Shown here: in pieces, positions 15,916 through 24,616 of the stretch
Layout of the letters: each line of letters begins with the position of its first letter
Numbering within the stretch: the stretch's first letter is position 1
From: Bdellovibrionia bacterium
GTDB taxonomy: Bacteria; Bdellovibrionota; Bdellovibrionia; Bdellovibrionales; JAUICD01
DNA: 41,166 bases
Assembly: GCA_030427965.1 (NCBI GenBank)
Contig: JAUICD010000029.1
Location: forward strand, 1-41,166
Reading direction: 5' to 3'
Translations under genes and position numbers: made by a program
Notes under the pieces: model-generated
Told to the model about the DNA's origin: nothing
Databases searched by the model: none
Seen by the model: the letters and a program-made list of their open reading frames with translations, nothing else

Positions 15916-17901
15916 ATGAGATCTCCTCAAAAAACAATGGCTCTTTGGGCTTTTTTAATTTTATTGGCTGTATTGATGTTTCAATTTTATGGTGGCCAAT
16001 ATCAAAACCCCCAAGCCACATATGATTATCCCAAGTTTTTAAAAAGCTTGGAAGCTGGTGAAATTGAATCTGTGACTTTCAACCGACACTTAGGTGAAAT
16101 CACAGCAGAACTCAAAGATGAATTCAAAGATAAATACAAAGGAAAAACTTTTACGTTTGCTGGTAATACAGACGACACAGGCTTCACTCTTGTACGTGAA
16201 AAAGGAATTACGCCAAAGTTTATGAAGGCAGAAACAAATTCCTTTTGGCAAACTCTCTTTGTTTCAGGACTGCCACTGATTGTGTTGATTGTGTTGTTCA
16301 TGGTTTTTATGCGTCAGCTTCAGGTGGGCGGTGGAAAGGCAATGAGCTTTGGAAAGTCCCGTGCACGCTTGCTCACAGAAAACAAAAACAAAGTGACCTT
16401 CAATGACGTTGCAGGTGTAGATGAGGCAAAAGAGGAACTCGAAGAGATTATCGCGTTTTTAAAAGAGCCAAAGAAGTTCACCTCTCTTGGTGGTAAAATT
16501 CCCAAAGGTGTTCTTCTTGTTGGCCCTCCAGGGACTGGTAAAACTCTGCTTGCACGTGCGATTGCTGGTGAAGCTGGAGTTCCATTTTTCTCTATTAGTG
16601 GTTCGGACTTTGTTGAAATGTTTGTTGGAGTGGGTGCAAGTCGAGTTCGAGATCTTTTTGAACAGGGTAAGAAAAACGCTCCGTGTTTGATTTTTATTGA
16701 TGAGATAGATGCAGTTGGACGTCATAGAGGAGCAGGTATGGGGGGTGGACACGATGAGCGTGAGCAAACGCTCAACCAACTCCTTGTTGAGATGGATGGT
16801 TTTGAAAGCAATGAAGGCGTGATTCTTATTGCGGCAACAAACCGTCCAGATGTTTTAGACCCAGCACTTCTTCGTCCCGGTCGTTTTGATCGTCGTGTGG
16901 TTGTTGGTAAGCCAGATGTGAAGGGTCGTAAAATGATTTTGGAAGTCCACACTCGAAAAGTTCCAATGGCTAAAGAAGTGAACTTGGAAACTATTGCCCG
17001 AGGAACTCCAGGGTTTTCTGGTGCAGACCTACAGAACTTAGTAAATGAGTCCGCGCTTCTTGCTGCAAGAATAAATAAAAAAGTTGTTGATATGGATGAT
17101 CTTGAACAAGCCAAAGACAAGGTCATGATGGGAGCTGAAAGAAGATCCATGGTGATCAGTGATGAAGATAAAAAAATTACGGCCTATCATGAAGCAGGAC
17201 ATACTTTAGTTGGAAAGATGATTCCAGGAACGGATCCAATTCATAAGGTGACGATTATTCCTCGTGGTATGGCCCTAGGGGTGACCCAAGTTTTACCAGA
17301 GGAAGAGCGTTTGAATATGACAAAGCAAAAAGCTCACAATATGATTGCTTTTCTTTTTGGTGGACGTGCGGCTGAAGAGCTCATTTTTGATGATTATACA
17401 ACTGGTGCTGGAAATGACATTGAACGTGCTACTGAAATCGCCAGACGTATGGTTTGTGAATGGGGAATGAGTGAGAAGTTGGGACCTTTGGCTTTTGAAA
17501 AGAGGGAGGGACCTGTTTTTCTTGGTATGCAAAGTTCCCATGAAAAGGATTACTCTCAGGCAACGGCTCAAGAGATTGATGCTGAAGTCAGAAAGTTTGT
17601 GATGGACGGACATGAGAAAGCACTTCAGATCTTAAAAGACAATGTTGATATCCTTCACAACTTAGCAAAAGCCCTTCTTGAACTTGAGACCATTGATGGA
17701 GATGAGGTAAAGAAAATTTTAGAGGGTGAAACATTAAAAGATATCGAAGGCAATCGTGGACAGAGAGCTCAGGGCTTGAAGAAAGAAAACAAAGCGCGCG
17801 AAGATGAGCTCAAAGCTCAAGAAGAAGCTGAGAAGAAGAAAAAAGAAGAGGAAGAGGGAAACAAGGGGCCTGTGGGAAATCGCGGTCCTGTGACAGCGTA
17901 G
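15916..17901 (+). CDS. ftsH: ATP-dependent zinc metalloprotease FtsH
   Basis: Membrane-anchored hexameric AAA+ protease for quality control of membrane proteins and regulators. The 661 residues are typical. Two membrane segments lie at about 9-25 and 115-132 with a periplasmic domain between them. Walker A GPPGTGKT is at 203-210, Walker B IFIDEID at 259-265, and the second region of homology is at [21 protein letters not shown]. The zinc-site HEAGH is at 425-429, with a distal acidic ligand expected in the [10 protein letters not shown] region. The C-terminal 50 residues are highly charged (Lys/Glu-rich) and likely disordered. cdaA starts 8 bases after the stop, so it is probably co-transcribed. 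Confidence 0.98.
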   Translation: MRSPQKTMALWAFLILLAVLMFQFYGGQYQNPQATYDYPKFLKSLEAGEIESVTFNRHLGEITAELKDEFKDKYKGKTFTFAGNTDDTGFTLVREKGITPKFMKAETNSFWQTLFVSGLPLIVLIVLFMVFMRQLQVGGGKAMSFGKSRARLLTENKNKVTFNDVAGVDEAKEELEEIIAFLKEPKKFTSLGGKIPKGVLLVGPPGTGKTLLARAIAGEAGVPFFSISGSDFVEMFVGVGASRVRDLFEQGKKNAPCLIFIDEIDAVGRHRGAGMGGGHDEREQTLNQLLVEMDGFESNEGVILIAATNRPDVLDPALLRPGRFDRRVVVGKPDVKGRKMILEVHTRKVPMAKEVNLETIARGTPGFSGADLQNLVNESALLAARINKKVVDMDDLEQAKDKVMMGAERRSMVISDEDKKITAYHEAGHTLVGKMIPGTDPIHKVTIIPRGMALGVTQVLPEEERLNMTKQKAHNMIAFLFGGRAAEELIFDDYTTGAGNDIERATEIARRMVCEWGMSEKLGPLAFEKREGPVFLGMQSSHEKDYSQATAQEIDAEVRKFVMDGHEKALQILKDNVDILHNLAKALLELETIDGDEVKKILEGETLKDIEGNRGQRAQGLKKENKAREDELKAQEEAEKKKKEEEEGNKGPVGNRGPVTA

Positions 17902-17908
17902 AGAGAAA

Positions 17909-18715
17909 ATGATCGACAACTTGATTACCAACTTGACGAGTATTGTGTCCCACTTTCGAATTCAAGATCTAATCGACCTCTTTATTGTTTGGGTCATTAT
18001 ATACCGAGTTCTATTGTTGATACGTCAAACGCGAGCAATTCAAATGCTTGCAGGGCTTGGTCTTCTTGCAATTGGTTATGTCACAAGTATTTGGCTTGAG
18101 CTATTCACTCTTAACTGGTTGCTAGATAAGTTTTTCTCCAACTTGTTTGTTATTGTAGTTATTCTCTTTCAATCTGAAATCCGAAGAGCACTTGCTCACT
18201 TTGGACGAAATCCCTTTTTTACTGGTGTTACAGCCTTTGAAGAAACTCAAGTGGTTGAGGAGATTGCCAAAGGTTCGGTGGGATTGGCCCAAAAAGGGCT
18301 TGGAGCACTGATTGTTGTAGAAAGAGAAATTGGCCTAGAGGACTTTGTAGAGGTAGGAACTCAACTAGAAGCTAAGGTGACATCGGAACTTCTATTTTCT
18401 ATATTTTCATTGGGAAGTCCACTTCATGACGGAGCATTGATTGTCCGAGGTGGGAAAGCCCATGCGGCGGGATGTTTTTTGCCTTTGACAAAAAACCCAA
18501 TGATAGACAAAAACCTGGGAACGCGCCATCGAGCTGCAATTGGGCTAACTGAAGAGACGGATGCTGTCGTTTTAGTTGTTAGTGAAGAGAGTCGGCAGGT
18601 GAGTATTGTGACAGGTGGGCAGATGACTCCAGATTTGGATCACAAAGCAATAAGAAAGAATTTATATGAGCTGTTTAATTTGGAACACCCCAATCCCGTG
18701 AGCGTGTCGTCGTGA
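17909..18715 (+). CDS. cdaA: membrane diadenylate cyclase (c-di-AMP synthase)
   Basis: Makes cyclic di-AMP from two ATP. Its 268 residues give the CdaA layout: three hydrophobic segments within about 22-90, then the DAC (DisA_N) domain at about 110-255. The signature DGA is at 174-176 (LHDGALIV) and the RHR motif at 204-210 (GTRHRAA), both intact, so it should be active. It lies 8 bases after ftsH, and its stop overlaps the ybbR GTG start (GTGA). The order cdaA-ybbR-glmM is the classic arrangement in which the YbbR protein (CdaR) and GlmM control the cyclase, tying c-di-AMP to peptidoglycan precursor supply. Confidence 0.96.
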   Translation: MIDNLITNLTSIVSHFRIQDLIDLFIVWVIIYRVLLLIRQTRAIQMLAGLGLLAIGYVTSIWLELFTLNWLLDKFFSNLFVIVVILFQSEIRRALAHFGRNPFFTGVTAFEETQVVEEIAKGSVGLAQKGLGALIVVEREIGLEDFVEVGTQLEAKVTSELLFSIFSLGSPLHDGALIVRGGKAHAAGCFLPLTKNPMIDKNLGTRHRAAIGLTEETDAVVLVVSEESRQVSIVTGGQMTPDLDHKAIRKNLYELFNLEHPNPVSVSS

Positions 18716-19395
18716 AAATTGAAACACCAACGATCAAGAGTTTGTTTTTTGAAAACGGCACCTATAAGCTTGTTGCACTTTTTATCACACTTGTTTTATG
18801 GATCACCTTTTTGGGAAGACGTGAGGGTGTTTATACAAATACTTTGAATCTAGAGTATCTACCAAGTGATGGATTGGTTATTGCCAATGAAGTAGCAGAT
18901 GAGGTGGAGGTGCGTGTTTCAGGTCCTCAGATGAGACTTAAAAAAGCGCGTGAAACACTTCAAGGTGCCTTGACTGTAGACTTGACGGGTTACTCACGAG
19001 GGCAGTTTCCTGTAAAAGTGCCAATTGAAAGACTTCAACTTCCGTTTGGGACAAAGATTGTTTCTGTTTCACCAGAAAGAGTGAATATCAAATTGGATGT
19101 CCTAGAGAGTCGGTTTTTTGACATTGAGCCAGTTTGGACCAAAAAGCCTGGTTGGGACTGGGAAGTGATGGCAATTTCTCCAACTCAAATTCGATTGAAG
19201 GGCGCATCGAGCAGCTTACAGAAGATTGTAAAAATAAAAACACGGCCTATTGATACGGTAGATTTAAAAAAACGACATGGTGAGAAGAATGTTGAGTTGA
19301 ACGCTGTGCTTGAGAAAGTTGATCAACCTGGTGTACTTCCCTTTTCAGAACAAAGTGTTGTCGTATATTTGAGATCAAAGAGGAAAGTTAAGTGA
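18712..19395 (+). CDS. ybbR: YbbR/CdaR-like protein, regulator of the diadenylate cyclase
   Basis: Membrane-anchored extracytoplasmic protein of 227 residues. A single hydrophobic segment at about 18-33 is followed by two YbbR-type beta-rich repeats: the first has VEVRVSGPQMRLKKARETL (about 65-83), with VSPERVNIKLDV after it, and the second has ISPTQIRLKGASSSLQKI (about 154-171). YbbR proteins in cdaA operons interact with the cyclase (CdaR), and the same role is inferred here from position. The GTG start overlaps the cdaA stop by 4 bases, and its own stop overlaps the glmM GTG start. Two repeats is fewer than the four of Bacillus CdaR. Confidence 0.85.
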   Translation: MKIETPTIKSLFFENGTYKLVALFITLVLWITFLGRREGVYTNTLNLEYLPSDGLVIANEVADEVEVRVSGPQMRLKKARETLQGALTVDLTGYSRGQFPVKVPIERLQLPFGTKIVSVSPERVNIKLDVLESRFFDIEPVWTKKPGWDWEVMAISPTQIRLKGASSSLQKIVKIKTRPIDTVDLKKRHGEKNVELNAVLEKVDQPGVLPFSEQSVVVYLRSKRKVK

Positions 19396-20756
19396 AAAAA
19401 ATTTTTGGAACAGATGGTATTCGAGGGCGGTCCAATAGTTTTCCGATGACCTCTGAAACAATTGTAAGAGTAGGACAAGCTCTCGGTGTTTTGCTTCAAG
19501 AGCAAGAATGCAAGAATTACCATGAGACAAGAAAAGTCGTAATTGGTAAAGATACAAGACTCTCTGGTTATATGATTGAAATGGCTCTTTCAAGTGGTTT
19601 GAATTCCATGGGAGTTCATGTCTTGTTAGTGGGACCACTTCCTACACCAGGGATTGGGTTTTTAGCTCGCAATATGAGAGCTGATGCGGGAATTGTTATT
19701 TCAGCTTCGCACAACCAGTATGTCGACAATGGGATAAAAATTTTTGGAGCCGATGGTTTTAAAATTTCAGATGATTGGGAGAAAAGAATATCGGAGATGG
19801 TTCTTTCGGGTTCTATAGAGGATCGACTTGTTGTGGCGGAAAAAGTAGGGCGTAGCAAACGTATTGACGATGCTGCTGGAAGATACATTGTAGATGTCAA
19901 AAACAAATTTCCAATGGATCAAACTCTTGAAGGCAAGCGAATTATTTTAGACTGTGCAAATGGCTCTGGTTATCAAGTTGGCCCTCGAATTTTAGAGGAA
20001 CTGGGGGCTGAAGTTGTGGTCATTGGCAATAAACCCAATGGTATAAATATCAATGACAAGTGTGGGGCACTTTTTCCAGACCGAGTTTCAGAGTATGTCA
20101 GGCAGTATCGCGCAGATGTTGGTATTAGTTTAGATGGTGATGCGGACCGTGTGATCATGGTGGATGAAAAGGGTCAGATTGTGAATGGAGATCATATCTT
20201 AGCTATTTGTGCGCTTCATGCAAAAGAAGAGGGGACTTTAAGAGGGGATACTGTTGTTGCCACTCAAATGAGTAACTTTGGACTTGAAAAGCTTTTGAAT
20301 AAAAATGGTATCCAGCTAATTAAAACCAATGTTGGAGATCGCTATGTTGTTGAGGAAATGAAAAAAGGAAATTACTTACTTGGGGGTGAGCAATCGGGAC
20401 ATATTGTTTTTCTGGATCACTCCACAACAGGTGACGGGCTTATTGCGGCTCTTAATGTGCTCAATGTGATGTGTTCCAAGGGAAAGCTTCTCAGCGAGTT
20501 ACGTGGTGTTTTTGAAGACGTTCCTCAAGTGCTTAGGAATGTGCGTGTCAATTCACGTCAAGATTTGGATTTGGTTGATGGTTATCAAGCCCTTTACAAA
20601 AAGATTGAAAAAGAATTGGGTGATGAAGGACGAGTCTTTGTTCGGTTTTCTGGTACAGAACCTCTGATTCGAATTCTTGTAGAGGGACCGAATCGAAATC
20701 AAATTGACTCTATGGCAGAGGAAATGGCTCAGTTCTTCCAGAGGAAATTGGGTTGA
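19392..20756 (+). CDS. glmM: phosphoglucosamine mutase
   Basis: Interconverts glucosamine-6-phosphate and glucosamine-1-phosphate on the way to UDP-GlcNAc for peptidoglycan and LPS. It has 454 residues, the normal length. FGTDGIRG is at 5-12, the phosphoserine site is Ser106 in SASHN, the metal-binding loop DGDADR is at 248-253, the sugar-binding GGEQSGHIV is near 337-345, and the phosphate-binding RFSGTEPLIR is near 422-431. The start is GTG at 19392 in a 4-base overlap with ybbR; pdxJ starts inside its stop codon. Besides its enzymatic role, GlmM can inhibit CdaA in other bacteria. Confidence 0.97.
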   Translation: MKKIFGTDGIRGRSNSFPMTSETIVRVGQALGVLLQEQECKNYHETRKVVIGKDTRLSGYMIEMALSSGLNSMGVHVLLVGPLPTPGIGFLARNMRADAGIVISASHNQYVDNGIKIFGADGFKISDDWEKRISEMVLSGSIEDRLVVAEKVGRSKRIDDAAGRYIVDVKNKFPMDQTLEGKRIILDCANGSGYQVGPRILEELGAEVVVIGNKPNGININDKCGALFPDRVSEYVRQYRADVGISLDGDADRVIMVDEKGQIVNGDHILAICALHAKEEGTLRGDTVVATQMSNFGLEKLLNKNGIQLIKTNVGDRYVVEEMKKGNYLLGGEQSGHIVFLDHSTTGDGLIAALNVLNVMCSKGKLLSELRGVFEDVPQVLRNVRVNSRQDLDLVDGYQALYKKIEKELGDEGRVFVRFSGTEPLIRILVEGPNRNQIDSMAEEMAQFFQRKLG

Positions 20757-21481
20757 TGGTAAAAAAAATTCGTTTAGGTGTAAATATCGACCATGTTGCA
20801 ACATTGAGGCAAGTTCGAGGCGCAACGACAGCTTATCCAGATATTTTGAAAATGACAAAAGAAGCGGTCAAAGGCGGGGCGGATCAAATTACAATTCATC
20901 TTAGGGAAGATCGACGACATATTCAAGATTACGATCTAAGCCTTCTTTCAAAGAGATGTCCAGTGTCTTTGAATCTGGAAATGGCAGGGTCTTCTGAAAT
21001 GCTTCGACTTGCTTTAAAAACTCGTCCAGACTGGGTGTGTTTTGTACCTGAAAAACGCCAGGAACTCACAACTGAAGGGGGTTTAGATGTTCATCGCTCA
21101 CGAAGAAAGTTCAAGTCTTATTGTGAAAAACTTCATGCAAAGAAAATAAAAGTTTCAATGTTTATTGAAGGAAGTGAAAAACAAGTTCGTGCTTCAAGAG
21201 AGGTTGGTGCAGATGCCGTAGAATTACATACTGGGCATTATTGCTTGTATAGCGGTGAGAAAAGAAAGCGTGAGAAGAAAAAGCTTTTTCAAGCAGCAAG
21301 GCTTGCACATAGTCTGGGTTTAAACGTTCATGCAGGGCATGGCTTAGACTATAAAACAGCAAAATCTATGAAGAGCCTACCTTTTTTAGAAGAATTGAAC
21401 ATTGGTCACTTTCTTATCTGTCAGGCTTTGGAAAGTGGTCTTCAAAAGTCTGTTCGTGAAATGGTTCGAGTTCTTAGATAG
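20756..21481 (+). CDS. pdxJ: pyridoxine 5'-phosphate synthase
   Basis: Condenses 1-deoxyxylulose-5-phosphate with 3-amino-2-oxopropyl phosphate to give pyridoxine 5'-phosphate in the DXP-dependent vitamin B6 pathway. The TIM-barrel protein has 241 residues from ATG 20756, which overlaps the glmM stop (TGATG); a TTG at 20753 is in frame but less likely. Visible motifs are LGVNIDHVATLRQVRG near the N-terminus, ITIHLREDRRHI, NLEMAGS, VCFVPEKRQELTTEGG, VELHTGHY, HAGHGLDY and ELNIGHFLI. Its product supports PLP enzymes such as the threonine aldolase and cysteine desulfurase encoded farther along. Confidence 0.96.
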   Translation: MVKKIRLGVNIDHVATLRQVRGATTAYPDILKMTKEAVKGGADQITIHLREDRRHIQDYDLSLLSKRCPVSLNLEMAGSSEMLRLALKTRPDWVCFVPEKRQELTTEGGLDVHRSRRKFKSYCEKLHAKKIKVSMFIEGSEKQVRASREVGADAVELHTGHYCLYSGEKRKREKKKLFQAARLAHSLGLNVHAGHGLDYKTAKSMKSLPFLEELNIGHFLICQALESGLQKSVREMVRVLR

Positions 21482-22996
21482 ATGAAACTTCAAAGAAAAC
21501 GTCTTGCCACCTCAGAGCAAGCTTTAGAGATGGACAAACAAACACAGAAAAAACTTGGTGTTCCAGCTATGGAATTGATGAACCGCGCCGGGTGTGAAGT
21601 TTATGAGTTTTTAGAGTCTGAGATACTCCCTTGTCTGCCTATTGAGCCCATTTTGATTCTTGTGGGTCCTGGAAACAACGGAGGCGATGCTGTTGTTGTG
21701 GCTCGCGAGCTTGTTAAAAGAGGAAGAACTGAAGTTCATGTTTGGACTGTGGGTGAGCCTCAAAGTGAGAGTTTGAAAGAGCAAATTGAAAGTGTTCCTG
21801 CTTTTGAAATTGGATTAGAGGAATTTACGGGTTCTGACTCTCAAAGACGTTTTATGGATCGTTGTTGTTTGATTGTGGATGGGATCTTTGGCGTAGGGTT
21901 GAATCGGAGTTTAGATGGACTACCTAAGAAGGCGATTGAATTTGCAAATGAATCTTTGATTCCAATTTTAAGTGTTGATATTTCATCTGGTCTGAACGCA
22001 AACACAGGGCGCAAGATGGGAGAGGCGATTTTAGCTGAATGGACTGTAACTTTTGAGATTGAAAAGCCTGGGCACTTTATTTGGGATGGCCCTAAGTGTA
22101 CGGGTCGTTTGGTGACAAAGTCTATTGGCTTTGACCTAGATGTAATGAATGAAATTGCAAACACTCATTTTATTTTTACCAAAAAGTTAGCTAGAGAGCT
22201 TATTCCAAATCGCAGTGATACGGCCAATAAATCTACGAGTGGGCGTGTGAGCCTATATGCTGGGCGTGATGGTATGTGGGGAGCAGCAGTCTTGGCGGCA
22301 AAAGGGGCCTATCGAAGTGGTGCAGGTTATGTGACGCTTCGAAGTTTTGATAATCCAAGTGTGGCTGTAAGTGAGTTGCCTGATATGTTGACCTCAAAGA
22401 TGGATGAAATTCCAAAGGAGTTTGATCACGTCAATATTGTGGGCCCTGGGTTTGGAGTAAATAAAAATACGGAAAATCTGATTGAGAGCATGATTGAAAA
22501 ACAAACTTCACATGTGTTGTTAGATGCAGATGCCATTACAACTCTTGGAAGTATGGAAGTGGATTCACTTCCTGAGAGTTGGGTGTTGACACCCCATTCA
22601 GGTGAAATGGCAAGACTTCTCAATTGTCCGGTAGAGGATGTGGATCAAGATCGATTTGCAGCATGTAAAGAATTTGTTGAACGTTACAAATGTCATGTGT
22701 TGCTAAAGGGATATAAAACTATTGTTGCTGGCCCCGGCTTTTATGACATTATCAACTCCGGAAACTCAGCTCTTGCAACTGCAGGAACTGGAGATATTTT
22801 ATCTGGAATGATTGGCGCATTTATGGCTGGGGGGCTTGGTATCAGAGATGCAGCAGGCTTGGGTGCCTATTTGCATGGTGCTACAGCGGATCTCTGGATC
22901 AAAGAAGGAAACGCAAAAAACTCTCTGATGGCCTCGGATATTTTGAATCTATTGCCACGAGCTTTTCAATCACTGGTGATTTCTGATGAAGATTGA
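21482..22996 (+). CDS. nnr: bifunctional NAD(P)H-hydrate epimerase / ADP-dependent NAD(P)HX dehydratase
   Basis: Repairs hydrated NAD(P)H (NADHX/NADPHX). The 504 residues carry both fused domains: the YjeF N-terminal epimerase at about 1-215, with LVGPGNNGGDAVVVAREL near 60-77 and VDGIFGVGLNR near 132-142, and the C-terminal ribokinase-fold dehydratase at about 235-500, with NIVGPGFG, DADAIT, LTPHSGEMARL and AGTGDILSGMIGAFMAGG near 435-450. The start directly follows the pdxJ stop, and the 3' end overlaps tsaE by 11 bases. Fused Nnr followed by tsaE is a common order. Sometimes acpS lies just upstream; here it is absent. Confidence 0.95.
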   Translation: MKLQRKRLATSEQALEMDKQTQKKLGVPAMELMNRAGCEVYEFLESEILPCLPIEPILILVGPGNNGGDAVVVARELVKRGRTEVHVWTVGEPQSESLKEQIESVPAFEIGLEEFTGSDSQRRFMDRCCLIVDGIFGVGLNRSLDGLPKKAIEFANESLIPILSVDISSGLNANTGRKMGEAILAEWTVTFEIEKPGHFIWDGPKCTGRLVTKSIGFDLDVMNEIANTHFIFTKKLARELIPNRSDTANKSTSGRVSLYAGRDGMWGAAVLAAKGAYRSGAGYVTLRSFDNPSVAVSELPDMLTSKMDEIPKEFDHVNIVGPGFGVNKNTENLIESMIEKQTSHVLLDADAITTLGSMEVDSLPESWVLTPHSGEMARLLNCPVEDVDQDRFAACKEFVERYKCHVLLKGYKTIVAGPGFYDIINSGNSALATAGTGDILSGMIGAFMAGGLGIRDAAGLGAYLHGATADLWIKEGNAKNSLMASDILNLLPRAFQSLVISDED

Positions 22997-23426
22997 AATT
23001 AAAAATCTCAAAGATCTTTCAAGTTGGGCGAAGAGTTTTTGCAAAACTCTTTCTGAACGAGATCTTATTTTACTCAAAGGAGAAATGGGGGCTGGGAAAA
23101 CAAAAATTGCAAGTGAGATAATTTCTATTCTTGGCGGAGAATTTGCTGCAAGTCCTACATTTGCAATTCATAATTCCTATCAAATGAGATCAAAAGAAGT
23201 GGATCACTTTGATCTCTATCGTCTAGAGAGCGATGAAGAGCTTGTTTCCTGTGGTTTTTGGGATGTGTTTGAAAAGAAATCGGGACTTATTTTAGTCGAA
23301 TGGGCTCAAAGGTTAGAGGGTTTAGGCTGGGTCCCACAAGGTTGGAATTGCATAGAAATCACAATTGAAAACACAGGCTCAGACAAATCCTCAGAAAAAC
23401 GCACGCTAATCATCCAAAGGCGCTAA
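22986..23426 (+). CDS. tsaE: tRNA threonylcarbamoyladenosine biosynthesis ATPase TsaE
   Basis: Small P-loop ATPase that supports the TsaB-TsaD complex making t6A37 on ANN-reading tRNAs. Its 146 residues are typical. The P-loop GEMGAGKT is at 32-39, followed by SPTFAIHNSY, the Walker-B-like DHFDLYRLES and LILVEWAQRL. The ATG lies inside the nnr gene (overlap 11 bases). It is the last gene of the plus-strand block that begins at tilS/ftsH. About 50 bases separate it from a convergent gene; no strong terminator is seen there. Confidence 0.95.
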   Translation: MKIEIKNLKDLSSWAKSFCKTLSERDLILLKGEMGAGKTKIASEIISILGGEFAASPTFAIHNSYQMRSKEVDHFDLYRLESDEELVSCGFWDVFEKKSGLILVEWAQRLEGLGWVPQGWNCIEITIENTGSDKSSEKRTLIIQRR

Positions 23427-23477
23427 GTCACTTTTGATTTTACGTACGTCGCGCCGACTAATTTCCAGAAAACATAT

Positions 23478-24011
23478 CTAGCGGTGACTCTTATTTACTT
23501 CGAAGTCATATCCACGGACAAAGTGTATAAAGGCACGATCAGGAACACTAGGACTTTTCTTAGCAACATAAATGAATTTATCTGCTCTCATAAGTGCAAA
23601 GTTAAGATCTTTCTTTTTTGAAAGCTTTTTGTATGCTTTTTTCGAATCATAAGAAGAGGGAAACTGAAAGCCAACGACTTCAACTTGTAGTGAGTTGTTT
23701 TTCATAACTTTAAGATAAGTTCCTGAGGTCACTTTTTGAGTTAGTGAGTTCTCAAGAGATTTTTTTAAGTACGTCTCTTTAAATTTTTTGAGCTTTGCTA
23801 CATCTTCAGATTTGCAAAGACATTTATCGAAAATGTTTTTTCCAAATCCACTCCAATCATTAGGATAAGGGGACTGAATCAACGTAACATCCCCTGTCAC
23901 CTCAATTTTATTAAGAGAGCCTTCAAAGCCTTGGTAATGCCAAACGGAGAGAGCTGTACTAGAAAAAGCAAATGCAACCATGAACAATAGAGTTGTGAAT
24001 GAATTTTTCAT
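23478..24011 (-). CDS. exported hypothetical protein
   Basis: A 177-residue protein with a signal peptide (MKNSFTTLLFMVAFAFSSTA, cleavage near 20-22). The mature part is Lys-rich and mixed alpha/beta, with one closely spaced cysteine pair in KCLCKSED and the segment LQVEVVGFQFPSSYD. I do not recognise a family. It is convergent with tsaE and lies 38 bases downstream of the double-GYF gene on the same strand, so it may share that transcript. It is probably periplasmic. Confidence 0.65.
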   Translation of the reverse strand: MKNSFTTLLFMVAFAFSSTALSVWHYQGFEGSLNKIEVTGDVTLIQSPYPNDWSGFGKNIFDKCLCKSEDVAKLKKFKETYLKKSLENSLTQKVTSGTYLKVMKNNSLQVEVVGFQFPSSYDSKKAYKKLSKKKDLNFALMRADKFIYVAKKSPSVPDRAFIHFVRGYDFEVNKSHR

Positions 24012-24049
24012 AAAACAATTGTAGCAAAATTTCTAAAAATTGGAAGAGA

Positions 24050-24484
24050 TTATGAGGATTTTCTTCGATCAAACCCCGGTACTTGATGGAGATAGATCCA
24101 TTTATCAAGACCCTTTTTCCAGACGTAAGTGTCTCTTGTGATTTCAGAACGGTCCAACTGTGCTTGAAGTTCACTTAACGTGTATGGCCCAATAGGAACT
24201 TTGTTGGCGCCTGCGATGTACCACAGCTGATCCCCTGAATCAGGGATAGGTACTTCAATAGGGGATGTTGGAGAGCGTCTGTCAACCCCAGGAATTGTGT
24301 TGAGAGGAATCATCGAAGTGTCGCCTTTTGTAAATGCCCATGCATTTCGAATATCAATCTCGCCACTCTCAACAAGAGTTGTAAGGTCCTTTACAGAGTA
24401 GGGTCCGTTGTATTCTCTAGTTGATGGATCATTTACGACATACCAGCGTTTGTCGTCACCACTCATTGAAGGTTCATCGCTCAT
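24050..24484 (-). CDS. tandem GYF_2-domain protein
   Basis: A 144-residue cytosolic protein built of two copies of a GYF_2-type module. The first (about 12-75) has RWYVVNDP, then NGPYSVKDLTTLVESGEID and WAFTKGD. The second (about 82-144) has LWYIAGANKVPIGPYTLSELQAQL and YVWKKGLDKW. The W-Y pair, the G-P-Y turn and the following helix are the hallmarks. Each copy ends with a PG-[VF]-DRR stretch, showing internal duplication. GYF_2 domains usually mediate protein contacts and are frequent in predatory and gliding deltaproteobacteria. The gene is divergent from the GspE-N/GAF-like gene 132 bases away, and the pair may act together. SD AGAGG precedes the ATG. Confidence 0.8.
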   Translation of the reverse strand: MSDEPSMSGDDKRWYVVNDPSTREYNGPYSVKDLTTLVESGEIDIRNAWAFTKGDTSMIPLNTIPGVDRRSPTSPIEVPIPDSGDQLWYIAGANKVPIGPYTLSELQAQLDRSEITRDTYVWKKGLDKWIYLHQVPGFDRRKSS

Positions 24485-24616
24485 CTGAAATTACCTCTGA
24501 CTTGTTTTCGGGATTTTTATTTGATGAATTGAATCATTTCATTATAAATTTCGCGGCAGCCAAGACCAAAGCCCTGAACCTGCTCGACTTTCAGATATGG
24601 GATCCTCTGCAGTTTC

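Noticed and set aside
16722..17150. 142-codon minus-strand open frame
   Set aside because: Fully inside ftsH, antisense to the second region of homology.
23425..23490. AGTCAC ... GTGACT inverted pair between tsaE and the convergent hypothetical gene
   Set aside because: Six-base arms about 55 bases apart are weak; no T-run supports termination.
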